Positions 42,600-53,901 are shown, counted from the stretch's first letter. The stretch is 64,000 nucleotides of DNA from Liopterus haemorrhoidalis (GCA_963971575.1 OZ020618.1:50854509-50918508); one strand, 5' to 3'. Made by a program: numbers and translations. The notes: generated by a model not told the origin, from the letters alone.

Positions 42600-43195
42600 C
42601 TAGTAGATCTAAAATTTTATTAGATTAAAATAAAAACTTTTTTGGGCGACCATATCAAAAACAGTTCTTTTTTATTATCTATTACCGGCCAAAAAATAAA
42701 TCTTTTGCAGTCTAGGTCGATTTGCTTATTGTTTGGCCGCTGGATGCTAGAGCCATCTATGTGTCATTTCTTAAGTTACAAGATCTGCATGGTTACATTG
42801 AAAAAAACTGACAATCAAACATTTATAATTGTATTAATTGTTCAGTAACCATAAATTATTCAGTGTAAATAAATAAATTTAACTTTTCTAATAAAAATTA
42901 CTTTTCGGCCAAAAATATGATGTGCATCTTGGCCAAAAAGATCTTTTTCGTCCTTTCTGTATGAAGTCGTCGGCTGTGCCTCGGCTTTCAAATTCAGATG
43001 CAGCCGAAAAAGAACTACTCATTGGCCATGCTACAGAAATGACTATTACTCGATTTATTGTTCCCACGACTTCCAACAACTTATATTTATTTTATCTATA
43101 GAATTGGTTTCTTTGTAAACATGGAATTAATTCTAAAATTGCTTTCTTTGTTACAATTTTCTGAAAAATTTTCAGGCACCAGGATTGGTTGCTGT
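42600..43195. other. Gene-free stretch
   Basis: Frames on both strands around 42.64-43.08 kb share the word GGCCAAAAA in inverted positions (42690 and the complement at 42932) but show no protein family. It is possibly an old element. Confidence 0.35.
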
Positions 43196-43202
43196 TTCTT
43201 AA

Positions 43203-43340
43203 TTACCGACCGCCAACATATATAAGGGAGGTATTGTGATCATACCGATTTTGACATTTCGAGATTTCGATGGATCTCCACGAATTGAGGTCCCTCATAA
43301 CGTTCTCACTTTTTTTAGCATGATGTCTGTCGATCTGTCT

Positions 43341-43371
<31 letters not shown>

Positions 43372-43533
43372 TGTCTGTCTGTCCGTCCTTGGACACGTGA
43401 AAAGCGAATGTAGCTAACCGAATTTTTATGAAACTTCATTTTTTAGCTTCTCACATCAGTTAATCAACTTTTGTTAAAAACCGGTAATTAGAAATGCAAG
43501 ATTTTTGGCGGTCAATGGTGCCCACAGCTGATT
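43203..43533 (+). repeat. Family A repeat
   Basis: TTACCGACCGCCAACATATA is the start, followed by a TCTG/TCCG microsatellite at 43324-43386 and AAAAGCGAATGTAGCTAA. The shortened tail is GGCGGTCAATGGTGCCCACAG. The central 3' part is deleted. Confidence 0.85.
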
Positions 43534-43660
43534 AAAAAAATATATTTTTACGTTATTTTTACTTCATTTTTATTAGAGTAATTGTTTGAAAACTAGCAGA
43601 GTAAAGGATTAAGCAAAATCTACAACTTCTGATTTAAAGATAAATAATTCTGATTTCTAA

Positions 43661-43693
43661 GAGGGGTGAATCATTTTCACAATCATTCACCCC
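43661..43693. repeat. Short hairpin AGGGGTGAAT...ATTCACCCCT
   Basis: A 10-bp perfect inverted repeat with a 13-nt loop. No associated feature. Confidence 0.5.
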
Positions 43694-43699
43694 TCATTC

Positions 43700-44515
43700 A
43701 GGTGTAGAAGTTCGCGCTCTGGCATCGGCGATTAGCCTCGTTGCAGAAATAAAGGCCGATGTAAAATAAATAATATAATAATAAATGATTTCTAAGATGC
43801 GAGTTTTAATAGTGAAGATCTTCGAGAATCTTGAGGTGAAGTTACAAGGATTGAAAACCATGTCTGTACTTCGTAAGCCACATTCTTACCACGGAATCCC
43901 TGTAGTTTCCTTGGAGATTCAGCACTAAATGTCATTTTACCTGACATAACTACTAGTTACATTCCCTTACACCAATCAAACCATCCTTCCGTAATCCTTG
44001 CTAAAATTCTTCCTAACTTAATAAACAGTTGGTTCGTGATTTGGTGAGTTGATTCGTGAAAAAAGATTAATATTATTTAATTAAAATCGTGTTATAGATT
44101 TTTCAATAATGTCCGTTAATGTTTGATAATTTCTATGGATGTAGTAGTTATGGTGTAACATGGAGATTATATAGAAAATTACAGAGAGATTTTCAACTCA
44201 TGGATTAAGTAAAAGAACTTAACACTTACTCACTAACATACTATTAACACATGGTTTAAGATGTAATAACAAATTATACTTAAATACAGGAACGTATTCA
44301 ATTATTTTTTATTTTAAAGATATTTTACTAATGAAATATTTGTCAGTTTAATCCAGAGAAATATGTTATAGGTAATGAATGAGGCCTTATATTTAGTAGT
44401 GTACTAAGCAATGGGAGACTTACAAGCGCAATCCAGTTTTCAGACCTTCTTCCACTCAGAGATCTCTGAGTTCAATGACCGGACAATATGATGTGTTTTT
44501 TATTAATTTCAAATT
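43700..44515. other. Gene-free stretch
   Basis: No recognised coding or repeat boundary. Confidence 0.4.
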
Positions 44516-44519
44516 GTTA

Positions 44520-44640
44520 TTTTATATCGTGACTATTACGTGACTATTAACTAAGCTCTGATGAAGATTTAAATTAAATCTAAAGGTAAGCGAAGTTAAT
44601 AAATTTGTTTTATTTTCTGACTGGTCCGAATCCCATTATC
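44520..44640 (+). repeat. Penelope-like terminal repeat piece with hammerhead-like box
   Basis: CTCTGATGAAGATTTAAATT then AAATCTAAAGGTAAGCG: CTGATGA fits the hammerhead CUGANGA box and AGATTTAA/TTAAATCT pairs perfectly as stem II. The GAAA box is altered to TAAAGG. The downstream TTCTGACTGGTCCGAATCCC matches the complement at 11.03 kb. Confidence 0.45.
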
Positions 44641-44666
44641 TATCAACTATAATTAACTTTTACTTA

Positions 44667-44925
44667 GGCCCGGTCTTTCCACCTTCAGATAAAGTCCCAG
44701 GTAACTATCTGACAGATAAGGTTATTTGTAACTTCATCTGCTGAGTAAATGTCAATACCAGTCAGTGAATCCAATACGTCAGTCTCATTATCCGTTAGAT
44801 AACTATCCGATAGATACATTTGTATAGAAAGAAGGGATGACATTTACTCAGCAGATGAAGTTAAAAATAACCTTATCTGTCAGATAGTTACCTGGGACTT
44901 TATCTGAAGGTGGAAAGAACGGGCT
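44667..44925. mobile_element. Harbinger-like MITE with ~87-bp ends
   Basis: The left arm (CTTTCCACCTTCAGATAAAG, CAGGTAACTATCTGACAGAT, ACTTCATCTGCTGAGTAAAT) is matched almost perfectly by the inverted right arm. TTA flanks both sides (44664-44666, 44926-44928). Only about 85 bp lie between the arms. The high arm identity indicates a young foldback-like element. Confidence 0.88.
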
Positions 44926-44984
44926 TTAATAATAATTATAATTTTCGCCTTTCGGCTTAAAATCTACTCTCCTTCTCCTTTAAT

Positions 44985-45700
44985 TAATATCTTCGTTGAC
45001 TCCTTTCCTTAATTTCCTCCCTTCTGTTTTTCACTTCTTTCATCCATTCATACCCCCTTCCTGTCTCATCCAAAATTTTCTTTCTCGTTTCCTCTGTCGT
45101 ATTTCTTCACATTCTTCCAACAAATTTTCCATTGTCTCCTTACCTTCCCTGCACATTCTATATGTTCTTTCTTCCTCTTTATTCAAAAATTATTGTCCCT
45201 CTTCTCATTTCCACATCTAAATCTCTATCACTTTTTTCTTCTCTCTGCCTTTTTCTGTTAAATACTGTGGTTTTCTCACCGTCCAGGTCTTTTCATATTT
45301 GCTGTTATATCTTGATTCTCTTATTTTTGTATCTTGCTCCGTTTGTTGTATGTCGATCATTCGCTCTGTTACTTCGTGCGCCATTTCTTCTCCATTTATT
45401 CTTTGTCGTACCGCTGTTGTTGAGTAGCCACAATATTCATACATTTCCTTCCTTTCCTTTTCCCATCTTGATAGTGGCTTTCCTTGTATATCCCGTTGTT
45501 CCATTTCCCTCCAGCATTCATAAAGATTTTTTTTTCTGGGTGTTTAATAATATTCTCTTGATACATTATGGCTTTTTTGACTGCCTCTATTTTTATTTTC
45601 TTCATTTTCGTTTCTTCCAGTATAATGTATGTTAGTGTGTTCGTGTCTAATCCCAACATGAATTTAATGATACATTTATATTTTGTAGTAGTAAATGACA
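44985..45700 (-). pseudogene. Non-LTR retrotransposon ORF2 C-terminus (minus)
   Basis: On minus: KMKKIKIEAVKKAIMYQEN (45.6 kb), then in another frame WEKERKEMYEYCGYSTTAVR and RKPQYLTEKGREKKK, then CRNEERDNNF-like and HIECAGK..RQWK pieces. It has the order and charge of the zinc-knuckle tail family at 20.04 and 57.5 kb, broken by frameshifts. It begins 60 bp after the Harbinger-like MITE. Confidence 0.6.
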
Positions 45701-45800
45701 ACCTTTGAACATATTATATTGTTACTTTTTGGGCTTAAAATTTTGAAAATCTAACAATTAAATTGTTATAATTTAATAATTGTATAGTATCTTTTTTTTT

Positions 45801-45925
45801 AGAGTTGCCCTGGGTCTATGGCAAGACGGTTATCTACGGAGCACAAGGACACGGGTTCGAATCTTTCCACCTCCTTCGAAAGATAAAAATCCGAAAGAGG
45901 AGGGGTCTTACCACGGCAACTCTTA
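45801..45925 (+). repeat. tRNA-derived SINE head
   Basis: CTGGGTCTATGGCAAGACGG (A-box region), CTACGGAGCACAAGGACACG and GGGTTCGAATC (B box) match the SINE head at 21.21 kb. AGAGTTGCC at the start is complementary to GGCAACTCT at 45915-45923. Confidence 0.65.
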
Positions 45926-46590
45926 ATGAGTAAAATATTCAGGATTTGCTTCATCCTTACCAGGTTTTAGAAAACCCAGCACAAGAGCTTAATTTTATTC
46001 TTGGTTAATAGATAGATACTGTTTACTATATTTTCCCTGTTACATTAAGTTCAATCTTTGCAAATTTTGTTAAGTTTTGGATTTAATTCTCACGCTCTTT
46101 AGCAGATATGTTACATTTACCATATATGGTATTGTTGAACTGTCTGACACCTAGGCATGACAACAATAACTATGATAAAATCAGACGTGTAAATGTCTAT
46201 TTCAAATGTCCAATTTATGCAAAAATGTTTCATGGATCTATCATTTGCAGATATTCGAAAAATAGTTAGTTAGTTAGTTAGTTGAAATTTTTGGCGCACA
46301 GCAACAAAGGCTATTTGCGCCTAACGCAGCCCATCTAAATGACTAGACTATATATTAAAAACAATAATTTAGACAATAAATAAATAAAATCATTAAAAAT
46401 ACGCATACTCAATAAAAGAAATCTTGCACTGACAAACACAAATAAATAATATAAAAAGTCTATTCGAAAATTTGACAAACAGACTCAAGGTGATGGTAAG
46501 AGGCTGTAAAGGGGCCAATTACCATCGAATATCAAAGTCAATAAATAGAAACACATTAAAATAAGGTGCAAGACTTCACACACAACAATA
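45926..46590. other. Gene-free stretch with (TTAG)n
   Basis: A (TTAG)n run lies at 46264-46282, followed by GCGCACAGCAACAAAGGC and TTTGCGCCTAACGC, related to 8.88-8.92 kb. It is probably the 3' flank of the minus-strand retroelement that follows. Confidence 0.45.
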
Positions 46591-46599
46591 AGTTCGATT

Positions 46600-46900
46600 C
46601 TCTCAGGAAGAGTATCAGCCTGTCCATGAGTACCCTGTCGTCACCTTAAGCAACTGACAGGTCATAGCACTGGCCTGAACTCTCCCTGACATCCTAAAAC
46701 TGTATACACTCAGTTAAAAAGTGTAACACAGACAAATCTGTATTACACGTCTCACAGATAGGGGACTCTTCACCTCGAAAGAGGTGTCTATGAGTCCACC
46801 AATAGTGGCCTATACAGAGGCGTGTGATAGCGGTTTCCTCCCTGCGGTTAATCCTGCAGGAAGAACCCCTATTCGAAAAATAGTGCATATAGATATGAAT
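46600..46900 (-). pseudogene. Non-LTR RNase H / C-terminal remnant (I or jockey-like)
   Basis: On minus, an open run of 64 codons (46888 to 46694) contains RREETAITRLCIGHYWWTHR and HLFRGEESPICETCNTDLSV, then LHFLTEC. TRLRIGHT..TH.HLL...PP.C..C......HIL.EC is the conserved end of non-LTR ORF2 proteins with RNase H. Catalytic RNase H residues are not in the visible part. Confidence 0.78.
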
Positions 46901-47630
46901 ACCTGGAAAAGTGATGAGAATGGAAAAATAATATTAAATATGGGGAAAAACATCCCCCACTGGTGAAAAGACTGGCAAGAGATGGAGAGATCAATTGGCA
47001 AAATATCTCCAAGCTTAGGACTCCAACAAATGCAAGTCGAATGTGTAGTAAAATTTAAAAAACTTATTTATTTATTTATTTTTTTTTTTTTTTGTATAAA
47101 TAATATTGTTGAGTTCTGTAAGTAATTGATAATTTTATACTATAAAATATAAATTTTACTTTCGTATTTTAAGATATAAACTTTAATAACAGTTTTAAAT
47201 ATTCAATTGTCAATATTACGTCAGTTAATGGTAGTCATAAACATTACAATTCACGACACTATCACAAGAAGATTCACCATTTCAAGTAATTTAAGTAAAA
47301 ATTACTGAAATTTTATGTAGTGAATTAAATTTTTAACATATGTACTACATTATTTAATTAGTCTTTTAATACTTTCACAAATTTTTAAGTAAATTGTGTA
47401 AATGTTTAAAGATTTTTTTTGTAAAAACATTAAATATGGAATGTTGTTATGAAATTTTTGTTGTATTATTGTCTATTGTAGGTCTCCCCCTCTCTCATTT
47501 CCTCCGTCTATTATTTGTTGACTTTACGGCCCGCGTAAGCATTTATACTTAACAGTATATATTCCAAACACGATCGCGAAGAAATTCTTAATCATAATTA
47601 ACCAGAACTAATCTCTATATGGATTTTTGT
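46900..47630. other. Gene-free stretch
   Basis: Very AT-rich; nothing recognised. Confidence 0.45.
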
Positions 47631-47765
47631 AAAGTGGAGAACTTTTGTTGCTCATCACTTGTATTTTTTGGAATGAGGACCTTTTTTTTCTTATCACTTG
47701 TATTTTTGGAATGAGGACCTTTTTTTGCTCATCACTTTTATTTCTACAGTAATGACCTTTTTTTA
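47630..47765. repeat. Short minisatellite, ~45-bp units
   Basis: About three units of TGCTCATCACTTGTATTTTT plus GGAATGAGGACC and a T-run. In reverse complement these resemble the 41-bp units at 49.79-50.01 kb (GGTCCTCACCTCCCAAATCC). Confidence 0.7.
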
Positions 47766-48530
47766 AAGCATACTCTATTTCTGTAAAAAAAACTGGTCAG
47801 CCTAAGTAAATGAGGAGAAAAATCCCTGTGACTGACTACCATAGACGATAAAGATTTGCAGATAGTTAAAGGTAGTTAATAGTATTCCTATAAAGCGGTT
47901 TAAATCCTTAAAGCTGGTTTTAAATTCTTTTTATGACATAAATATTAAAAATAAAACTGCCGTCCACTAGATCTCTATTAGGATTAGTCTTAAATGGAAA
48001 TTGGACACTATAAAATAAATCTGATATCATTTCACATATTAGGAAAAAGGCATTCTCTGAACATTTGCTCTTATTTTAATTTTAAACAATAAAGCACCGC
48101 AAGGTTATTATTTCGCAATGAAGATGATACAATTACGACAAGAATTAAATTGTCCTTCAAGAATCTGATACATTTAACATGAAGTTTCAGTTCATGTTTA
48201 AATATATATACAATACTTGTATAATTGAAAAGAAGGACTCAGATTGTCTCTACATGAGAGTTTGATGGTAACGTATTGATACACTGTTGATTATTTTCGA
48301 AGCCTATATGTTCGCGATCTTTGGCTAAATGTGTAGCTTCATGTAGTGTGTGGCCGACTGCTCACTATATTTTGCTACCCAGCTATAATAAGTTAATACC
48401 TATTATAGCGCTTAAACAATTAAAATTTCCATTCCGCCTTCCTTTCTGGACAATCCCATATTGTCGAAGAAACTGTTGATTTATTTTCAGTATATTTACA
48501 ATGTTCAGTTCTTCAAAATTGAGATATCTG
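47766..48530. other. Gene-free stretch
   Basis: No supported feature. Confidence 0.45.
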
Positions 48531-48534
48531 TTTA

Positions 48535-48670
48535 TACAGAGATAATAGGACCTGTTGATACGTCGCACTGACCACATGCATTTCATATATAAGACCTGTG
48601 GTTTAGAAACGGGAACCTTCTCTGTTCCTTAAACGCTTATCTAGGCGTTGGGATCCATTTATTATTATTA
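48535..48670 (+). repeat. SINE body, headless copy
   Basis: GATAATAGGACCTGTTGATA followed by CGTCGCACTGACCAC, GGTTTAGAAACGGG and GGGATCCATTTATTATTATT. These match the SINE body at 21.37-21.48 kb. Confidence 0.65.
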
Positions 48671-49284
48671 ATTTACATATAAATAAAAAATAGTGTTAAA
48701 CGTTGCGATGTTATATCGTCGGCTGAAAATAATAAGGTTGTATGTCGAAGTGTATTACATTTGAGAAAACAAGCTTCAAAATTTTTGACATGGAAAAAAC
48801 CAATATAAGGTTACAATACAAGAAAGAAATTTTTTTAATAACTATATATTGATATGTTATTGTCATTAACGCATTATTTTGAAAAAAAAAAAAATTGAAT
48901 AATACCATTTTAACAATTTGAAAAATGAACATACAACTTTGTGACTAAGAAAAACATGAAACTTAGTACCTTAACGTTACATACAGCTTTGTAGTTCAAA
49001 GTAATATCGGGGGGAAATTCAGTTTATAGATAAAGCTTCAGTTTTTAGGTTTCTGAAAATTGTTAAAAAGGTACCAGAAAAGGTATAAGAAATGTTAGTC
49101 ACGTATTAAATTTGTATTTGATTAAATAACACAAATTAAACAATATGCTTGCAAAATAATAACAAATTAAACATTAATCTTACAAAAAAATAAGATAAAT
49201 TAAGATAATTTGAACTGAAACTGAAACATTCGAAATAAAAAAAATTAAACGAAATAAATTGTATTTTTATTATTTTCTTGAGAT

Positions 49285-49506
49285 TTACTTTCTTGGCAAT
49301 ATTGTTTCATAATAAGATTTATCCATAGTAGGCATCCAATCCAGCATAGATTTTAAAGCGATTACCTTGTTTTCTGGTAACGGATTTTTATTTGTAGAAA
49401 CTTTAATGTCTCTAAATATATTTAACAAGTCTTCAAGACCTTGTTTTATTCTTTTTAATATTTTTTGTAACCCAGGTGCCCGAAAAAGATGTTTTATATT
49501 TAACAT
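49285..49506 (-). CDS. Hypothetical 73-residue ORF inside the 1.44-kb element
   Basis: MLNIKHLFRAPGLQKILKRI begins the frame, KNPLPENKVIALKSMLDWMP is central, and it ends YYETILPRK before a stop. It is basic, with helical periodicity and no membrane segment. It is the only appreciable frame in the element, so it is either a transposase remnant or an accessory ORF. I do not recognise it. ATG choice is arbitrary, because the frame could be an exon or a fragment. Confidence 0.35.
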   Translation of the reverse strand: MLNIKHLFRAPGLQKILKRIKQGLEDLLNIFRDIKVSTNKNPLPENKVIALKSMLDWMPTMDKSYYETILPRK

Positions 49507-49713
49507 AAAAGATGTATGTCAAACATACAACCATAAATTATGAATTAAAAAAAAACAATTAAAATACAAGGGTGTATGTTTTAACATACAACTATGTTTT
49601 GTAAGTTTTTTATTTTTTAAGACATACAACTATGGTTTTCTGCTTTTTTCTCCGACACCGGTAATGCTATCTTATGGAAATTATTGGAACAAGTAGGTTA
49701 CGTGACATACAAC

Positions 49714-50077
49714 CAGTGGCGGACTAAGCCTTCGCCGGGCCCAAGACATTTTTGATTTACGGGCCCTCAACCTATGTTTTTTTAAAAAAGGTCCTCACCT
49801 CCCAAATCCAAGGGAAGATCAAAAAAAAAAAGGTCCTCACCTCCCAAATCCAAGGGAAGAGCAAAAAAAAAGGTCTCCACCTCCCAAATCCAAGTGAAGA
49901 CAAAAAAAAAAGGACTTCACCTACCAAATCCAAGTAAAGAGAAAAAAAAAAGGTCCTCACCTCCCAAATCCAAGTGAAGAGCAAAAAAAAAAGGACTTCA
50001 CCTCCCAAATCCGGGCCCTTGAAAATTACGGGCCCAAGACAAATGTCTTTTTTGTCTAAGGGGATAATCCGTCACTG
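49714..50077. mobile_element. hAT MITE built around a minisatellite
   Basis: CAGTGGCGGACTAAGCC at the left and GGATAATCCGTCACTG at the right form about 15-bp hAT-type ends. A perfect 8-bp duplication CATACAAC flanks the element (49706-49713, 50078-50085). Between them are GGGCCC-containing edges and the minisatellite 49788-50012. Confidence 0.9.
49788..50012. repeat. 41-bp minisatellite, about five and a half units
   Basis: Units of AGGTCCTCACCTCCCAAATC plus CAAGTGAAGAGC and an A-run, with small variants (ACTTCACC, CTCCACC). They produce incidental lysine-rich or phenylalanine-rich frames on either strand. Confidence 0.9.
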
Positions 50078-50159
50078 CATACAACTCTTTAGTATTGAAA
50101 AGTGCATTTGACAAAAAATGTTACATACAACCTTATTATTTTCAGCCGACGATATGTTG

Positions 50160-50910
50160 AAGAGTTGAACTATTTATGAGATAAGTTTCTAAAGATACGC
50201 ACAGAGGGCACAAAATGTGTTAGGACCCAAATATAAAATCTTGCCCAGGGCCCGAGAAAAGTTAGTTTCGGAACGGTATATAAATATTTCATAATATAAA
50301 TATGTAAGTTAATTTTTTGGCTGACTTTATGGGGGATGGTTGATGAAATATATGTTATAGGAGGCAGTAGTCTGAACAGTTTGGCAAACACTGTTCTATA
50401 CAATCTGCGGTAATTATGTCTGAACTAATTTCTATGAAGCAACCTTTGACTTCCAACCCATTTATCTGATTTTTGTTTAAATGAAAACCATCTCTAAATG
50501 ATTTATAAGGTCATGCATCAGAGTTATCAATCAGATATTTCATTAATTATAATTATTATGCAAGCATGAGTTAAAACGCGAGATGGGCTTGATATATGTG
50601 AAATATATTTATGCTCTCCTGCAGTTAAGAATGTGACAAGGTGAAATACTCTATATGGTCATTATATTTTTAGTGAGTTACAATGCAAGTAATCTGTGGT
50701 AAGAGCTAATTCATTTGCTAATTTCTATCCTTGGCAGAAAATTTTTGACCATCACTAGACAGCTATTTTGATCCACTACTGAATAAAGCCTCCTTTTATG
50801 TTCCAGTTTACTGTATCCTGCGTCAGTAGCAAACAATTGCATTTTTTCATTCTATCATTCTTGAAGATAAAGACGTTAACTATTGTCAATATTTAATTTT
50901 TGTTGTGCAG
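50160..50910. other. Gene-free stretch
   Basis: No supported feature. Confidence 0.45.
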
Positions 50911-50914
50911 TATG

Positions 50915-50975
50915 ACTACGTGGTTAATGTGACATATCGACTAGTCCTATTATCTCTGTGTAAACATTTACTCAT
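50915..50975 (-). repeat. SINE body fragment, inverted
   Basis: On minus it reads ACAGAGATAATAGGACTAGT, then CGATATGTCACATTAACCAC, matching the SINE body at 21.37 and 48.54 kb. Confidence 0.55.
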
Positions 50976-51111
50976 TTCAAGTAATTTCAGCAGCCTATAA
51001 ACATCCCACAGTAGTCTCACCGAGCCATAGTTTACACTACCGTACTGCTAATATGTATTAAGCAAGAGCCTTTTACTCCGAAGAGTTTCTGGTTCCACAG
51101 TGGGATGGGAG

Positions 51112-51290
51112 CAGTGTTGTAATGTATCTAGGTATTTGTATCTAGATACAGTAACTAAATACTGTGCAAGTATCTAGTTACTGTATCTAGGTACATTTTA
51201 AAATATGTATCTAGATATTTAAATCAGTATCTAAGTATCTGTATTTCAGGTACTTTTTTCAGATACTTTCCTATTTTGTCTTTTTCAAGT
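51112..51290 (+). mobile_element. hAT-type 5' end with TATCTAG repeats
   Basis: CAGTGTTGTAATGTATCTAG is followed by at least eight GTATCTAG/AGTATCT words, a pattern typical of hAT termini rich in GTATCTGTATC repeats. No 3' end was found. Confidence 0.5.
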
Positions 51291-51861
51291 TCTTTTTACA
51301 AAATATGTCCTTACGATTTTGCAAGTTGGTAATACATTTAGCATCATTCAGATATTTGAATTTTAAGTTTAATATAATAAATAAAATTGTTATTTTATTT
51401 TTGTCATCCTAAATACTCATTTAATAATCAGTAATTTATTAGCGAACAAAAAATGTTCGAGATATCCGCTGAAATAGACCATATTAGTGTGTCGTCACAT
51501 ACATGTGCTGCCATCTGAGAGCTGAGTCCTTTGGAAGTTTAAAATACATGTGACATTACTTTTGTTACCTTAATTTTATGAATATTTTCAATTTTGGAGC
51601 AAAAAATATGTATTTTTGATAAATATAATATACTAATATATACAGTCCAGAGACTATATTATTGAATAATGATTTTATAAATATATAAATAAGGATTCGA
51701 ATATATATTTATAGGTTACGTTTTTAAATTATATGAAAATCGAAATATCTTCAGTATTTATTTAATTAACTTTAAGGAATCATTAATATTTTGTTTTAGA
51801 ATGCATAATGGTGTATTGATTTGCTCCAAATTGTAACCATTATAGCTAAATTTTTAATTAC

Positions 51862-52012
51862 ATTTATTAAGACGTTTTTTGATAAAACGAAAAATTTCGA
51901 ATAATTTATGTAAAATTATTCGAATTTTTTTTTCAACTCTGCTGCTAGAATGTATTTTATATAAGTACTTTACGATGGTGGTCGGTCCTGTGGTGGCCAC
52001 AGTTGATTTTTT
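51862..52012 (+). repeat. Family A repeat, 3' fragment
   Basis: TTTTTTGATAAAACG, AAGTACTTTACGATGG, then GGTCGGTCCTGTGGTGGCC and ACAGTTGATTTTT. Confidence 0.7.
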
Positions 52013-52014
52013 AT

Positions 52015-53335
52015 GTTTGTGAGTATAACACTGCTCTGAAGTAACGCACCCTTATTTCAACGATTTAATCAATTTTCTCAGCAGAACCGTTTATTGGTCA
52101 CCACGTGTGGCGGGTCCTACGATCTTAGTCGTAGACCTATGGACGCCGCGACGCCTGCGTCTCCTACGAAACCAGCGCAACGGTCGTCACACTATATTTG
52201 ACTCAATTTTTCCAGACTGGATAAAAAAAAGCAGCATCTTCCGTGTATTTGACTATTTGTAATCAAAGTAGTTTCCATTTTTCGTCAAAAGATCTATAAC
52301 GGCACTAAATCTGTGTTCACCTAAATATGACGATAAAAAATAATTATAAATTATTTCACAACGGTGTATAAAGATTTGTGCTACAACTATAAATATGATG
52401 GTCTTAAAATTGAGCTTCATCTCTTTGTTTTTAGTGTGGTTTTAAATTCAATCAATTCTTCTTGTAATTGCATTTCTGTTTCCTCAACATTTGAAAATGA
52501 ATCTAAAACCAAATATGGAATCTTCATAGATAGATAGACATTTTTATTATTCTTATCATCAACTTCTCATATTTCTATGATATTTCTCATCAACCCTTAT
52601 GTAATTTCTTTTTGAATTCATGGAACAATATATCCAGAGTTTTTTCCAGTGTTTTGTTTGTGTTTTTTTTTTGTATTGAACTGGTTGGCCAATACTATTG
52701 TTCTAAATCAATATTGGTAAATACAATTTCTGTCAATTTCAAACTTCTGACAACTTTGAAATCTCAATTGTGTAATATTTTATTTATAGACTTGTCAAAA
52801 TATAACGTGATTTCTGTATTTTAAAGATATGTATTACAAAAACATTTCCTATTTTAGCTCTAATATTTAAATTAAAACTAATAGTAACATTTTTGACATT
52901 TACACTTGTAACTAAGTATTGACTTAATCAGTTCAATATTTGTGATGAATGTTATTTGCTTTGAGTAATTTAAAAAGACCATTCAGCCTCTTCAGACATA
53001 AAGGTTACCATCACAGTGGGTGGGCTAAACACTATAACATATTACTATGAATTTTGGATGACCATTAATTTAAATTATGTTAAATGGCAATTAATTTAAC
53101 ATGGTATATTAGATATTGCATAAGTTTCAAAATAAATGAAGAATAATTCGGACCGGGAGCTGAATTTTTCTAGTGAACTGGTATATGCCTACCGTAATCA
53201 AACTTAGAAGTGCATTTTCGTTCTTTTTGTGGAGTTTTGGGCTGCCGTCAATCTGATAAAATTGTATAGGCTCCGAAGATATACAGGATGTAACAGTGAA
53301 ACGAAACATCACCATTATTTTCTTTATTATTGAAA
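52015..53335. other. Gene-free stretch
   Basis: No supported gene. A slightly GC-richer patch at 52.08-52.19 kb (GACGCCGCGACGCCTGCG) has no coding signal. Confidence 0.4.
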
Positions 53336-53338
53336 ATA

Positions 53339-53901
53339 CAAGGGATGTTTCCAAAGTTCTGGGAATTTAGCTATGATTTTTATTATTTTGTTAATTTTCG
53401 TCAATATTACAATGTAGATTTTCAACATAATCTCCATTTAACTGAATACATTTATCCCAACGATAAACTAATTTTTTTAAGCCGTCCTCAAGTATCAGAC
53501 CTATTGAGTTTCTGTTCTGGTCCCAACAGCCTTGGCACCCAGCGTGGCGAAACCTTGCTAACGTCCAAACAATCATGCAAGATGTCATAAACTTGTCGTG
53601 TACCTATCCCTAGGCGCACACTAATTTGACGAATAGTCATTCGCCTGTTCTCTTTCAGTAGGTCTTCGACGGCAGTAATGTTTCTATCATTTACCAACGT
53701 GCTTGGGCGCCCACCGCGTGGATCGTCTTCTAGTGATGTTCTACCGGTTTTAAAACGAATGATCCACCGATAAACAGTACTTTTGGATTCTGCAGACTCA
53801 CCAAATACTCCTTGCAGACGCTGAATAATTTCTGATGTTTTCACACCTTCTTTCCACAAAAAGAAAATTATTGCTCTTTGAGATTTTGCTGCGTCTTCCA
53901 T
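53339..53901 (-). pseudogene. Mariner transposase, internally deleted
   Basis: From ATG at 53901: MEDAAKSQRAIIFFLWKEGV, the helix-turn-helix (SEIIQRLQGVFGES, STVYRWIIRFKTGR, EDDPRGGRPSTL) and a second HTH (MTIRQISVRLGIGTRQVYDI). It then has WVPRLLGPEQK, like Mos1. The frame then jumps to the last 30 residues (DGLKKLVYRWDKCIQLNGDY VEN-type) in another frame. The catalytic DDD core is missing. The downstream end keeps a terminal repeat CAAGGGATGTTTCCAAAGTT after TA (53337-53338). The upstream end is lost. Confidence 0.88.

Larger units (their letters stand above)
48713..50155. mobile_element. Unclassified 1.44-kb inverted-repeat element
   Basis: A 33-bp perfect terminal inverted repeat begins ATATCGTCGGCTGAAAATAA and ends GGTTGTATGT. 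GTT lies outside each end (48710-48712, 50156-50158), suggesting a 3-bp duplication. The motif ACATACAACTWTG occurs repeatedly inside both ends (48925, 49583, 49622 and variants). It contains a 73-codon minus ORF (49285-49506) and a nested hAT MITE. The superfamily could not be assigned. Confidence 0.8.

Noticed and set aside
44996..45635. Hydrophobic + strand frames that look like membrane proteins
   Set aside because: Complement of a Lys/Glu-rich non-LTR ORF2 remnant on minus. The minus reading is the one with family motifs.
52612..52824. 70-codon frame with a hydrophobic stretch
   Set aside because: AT-rich composition, no homology signal, no neighbouring exon or regulatory context.
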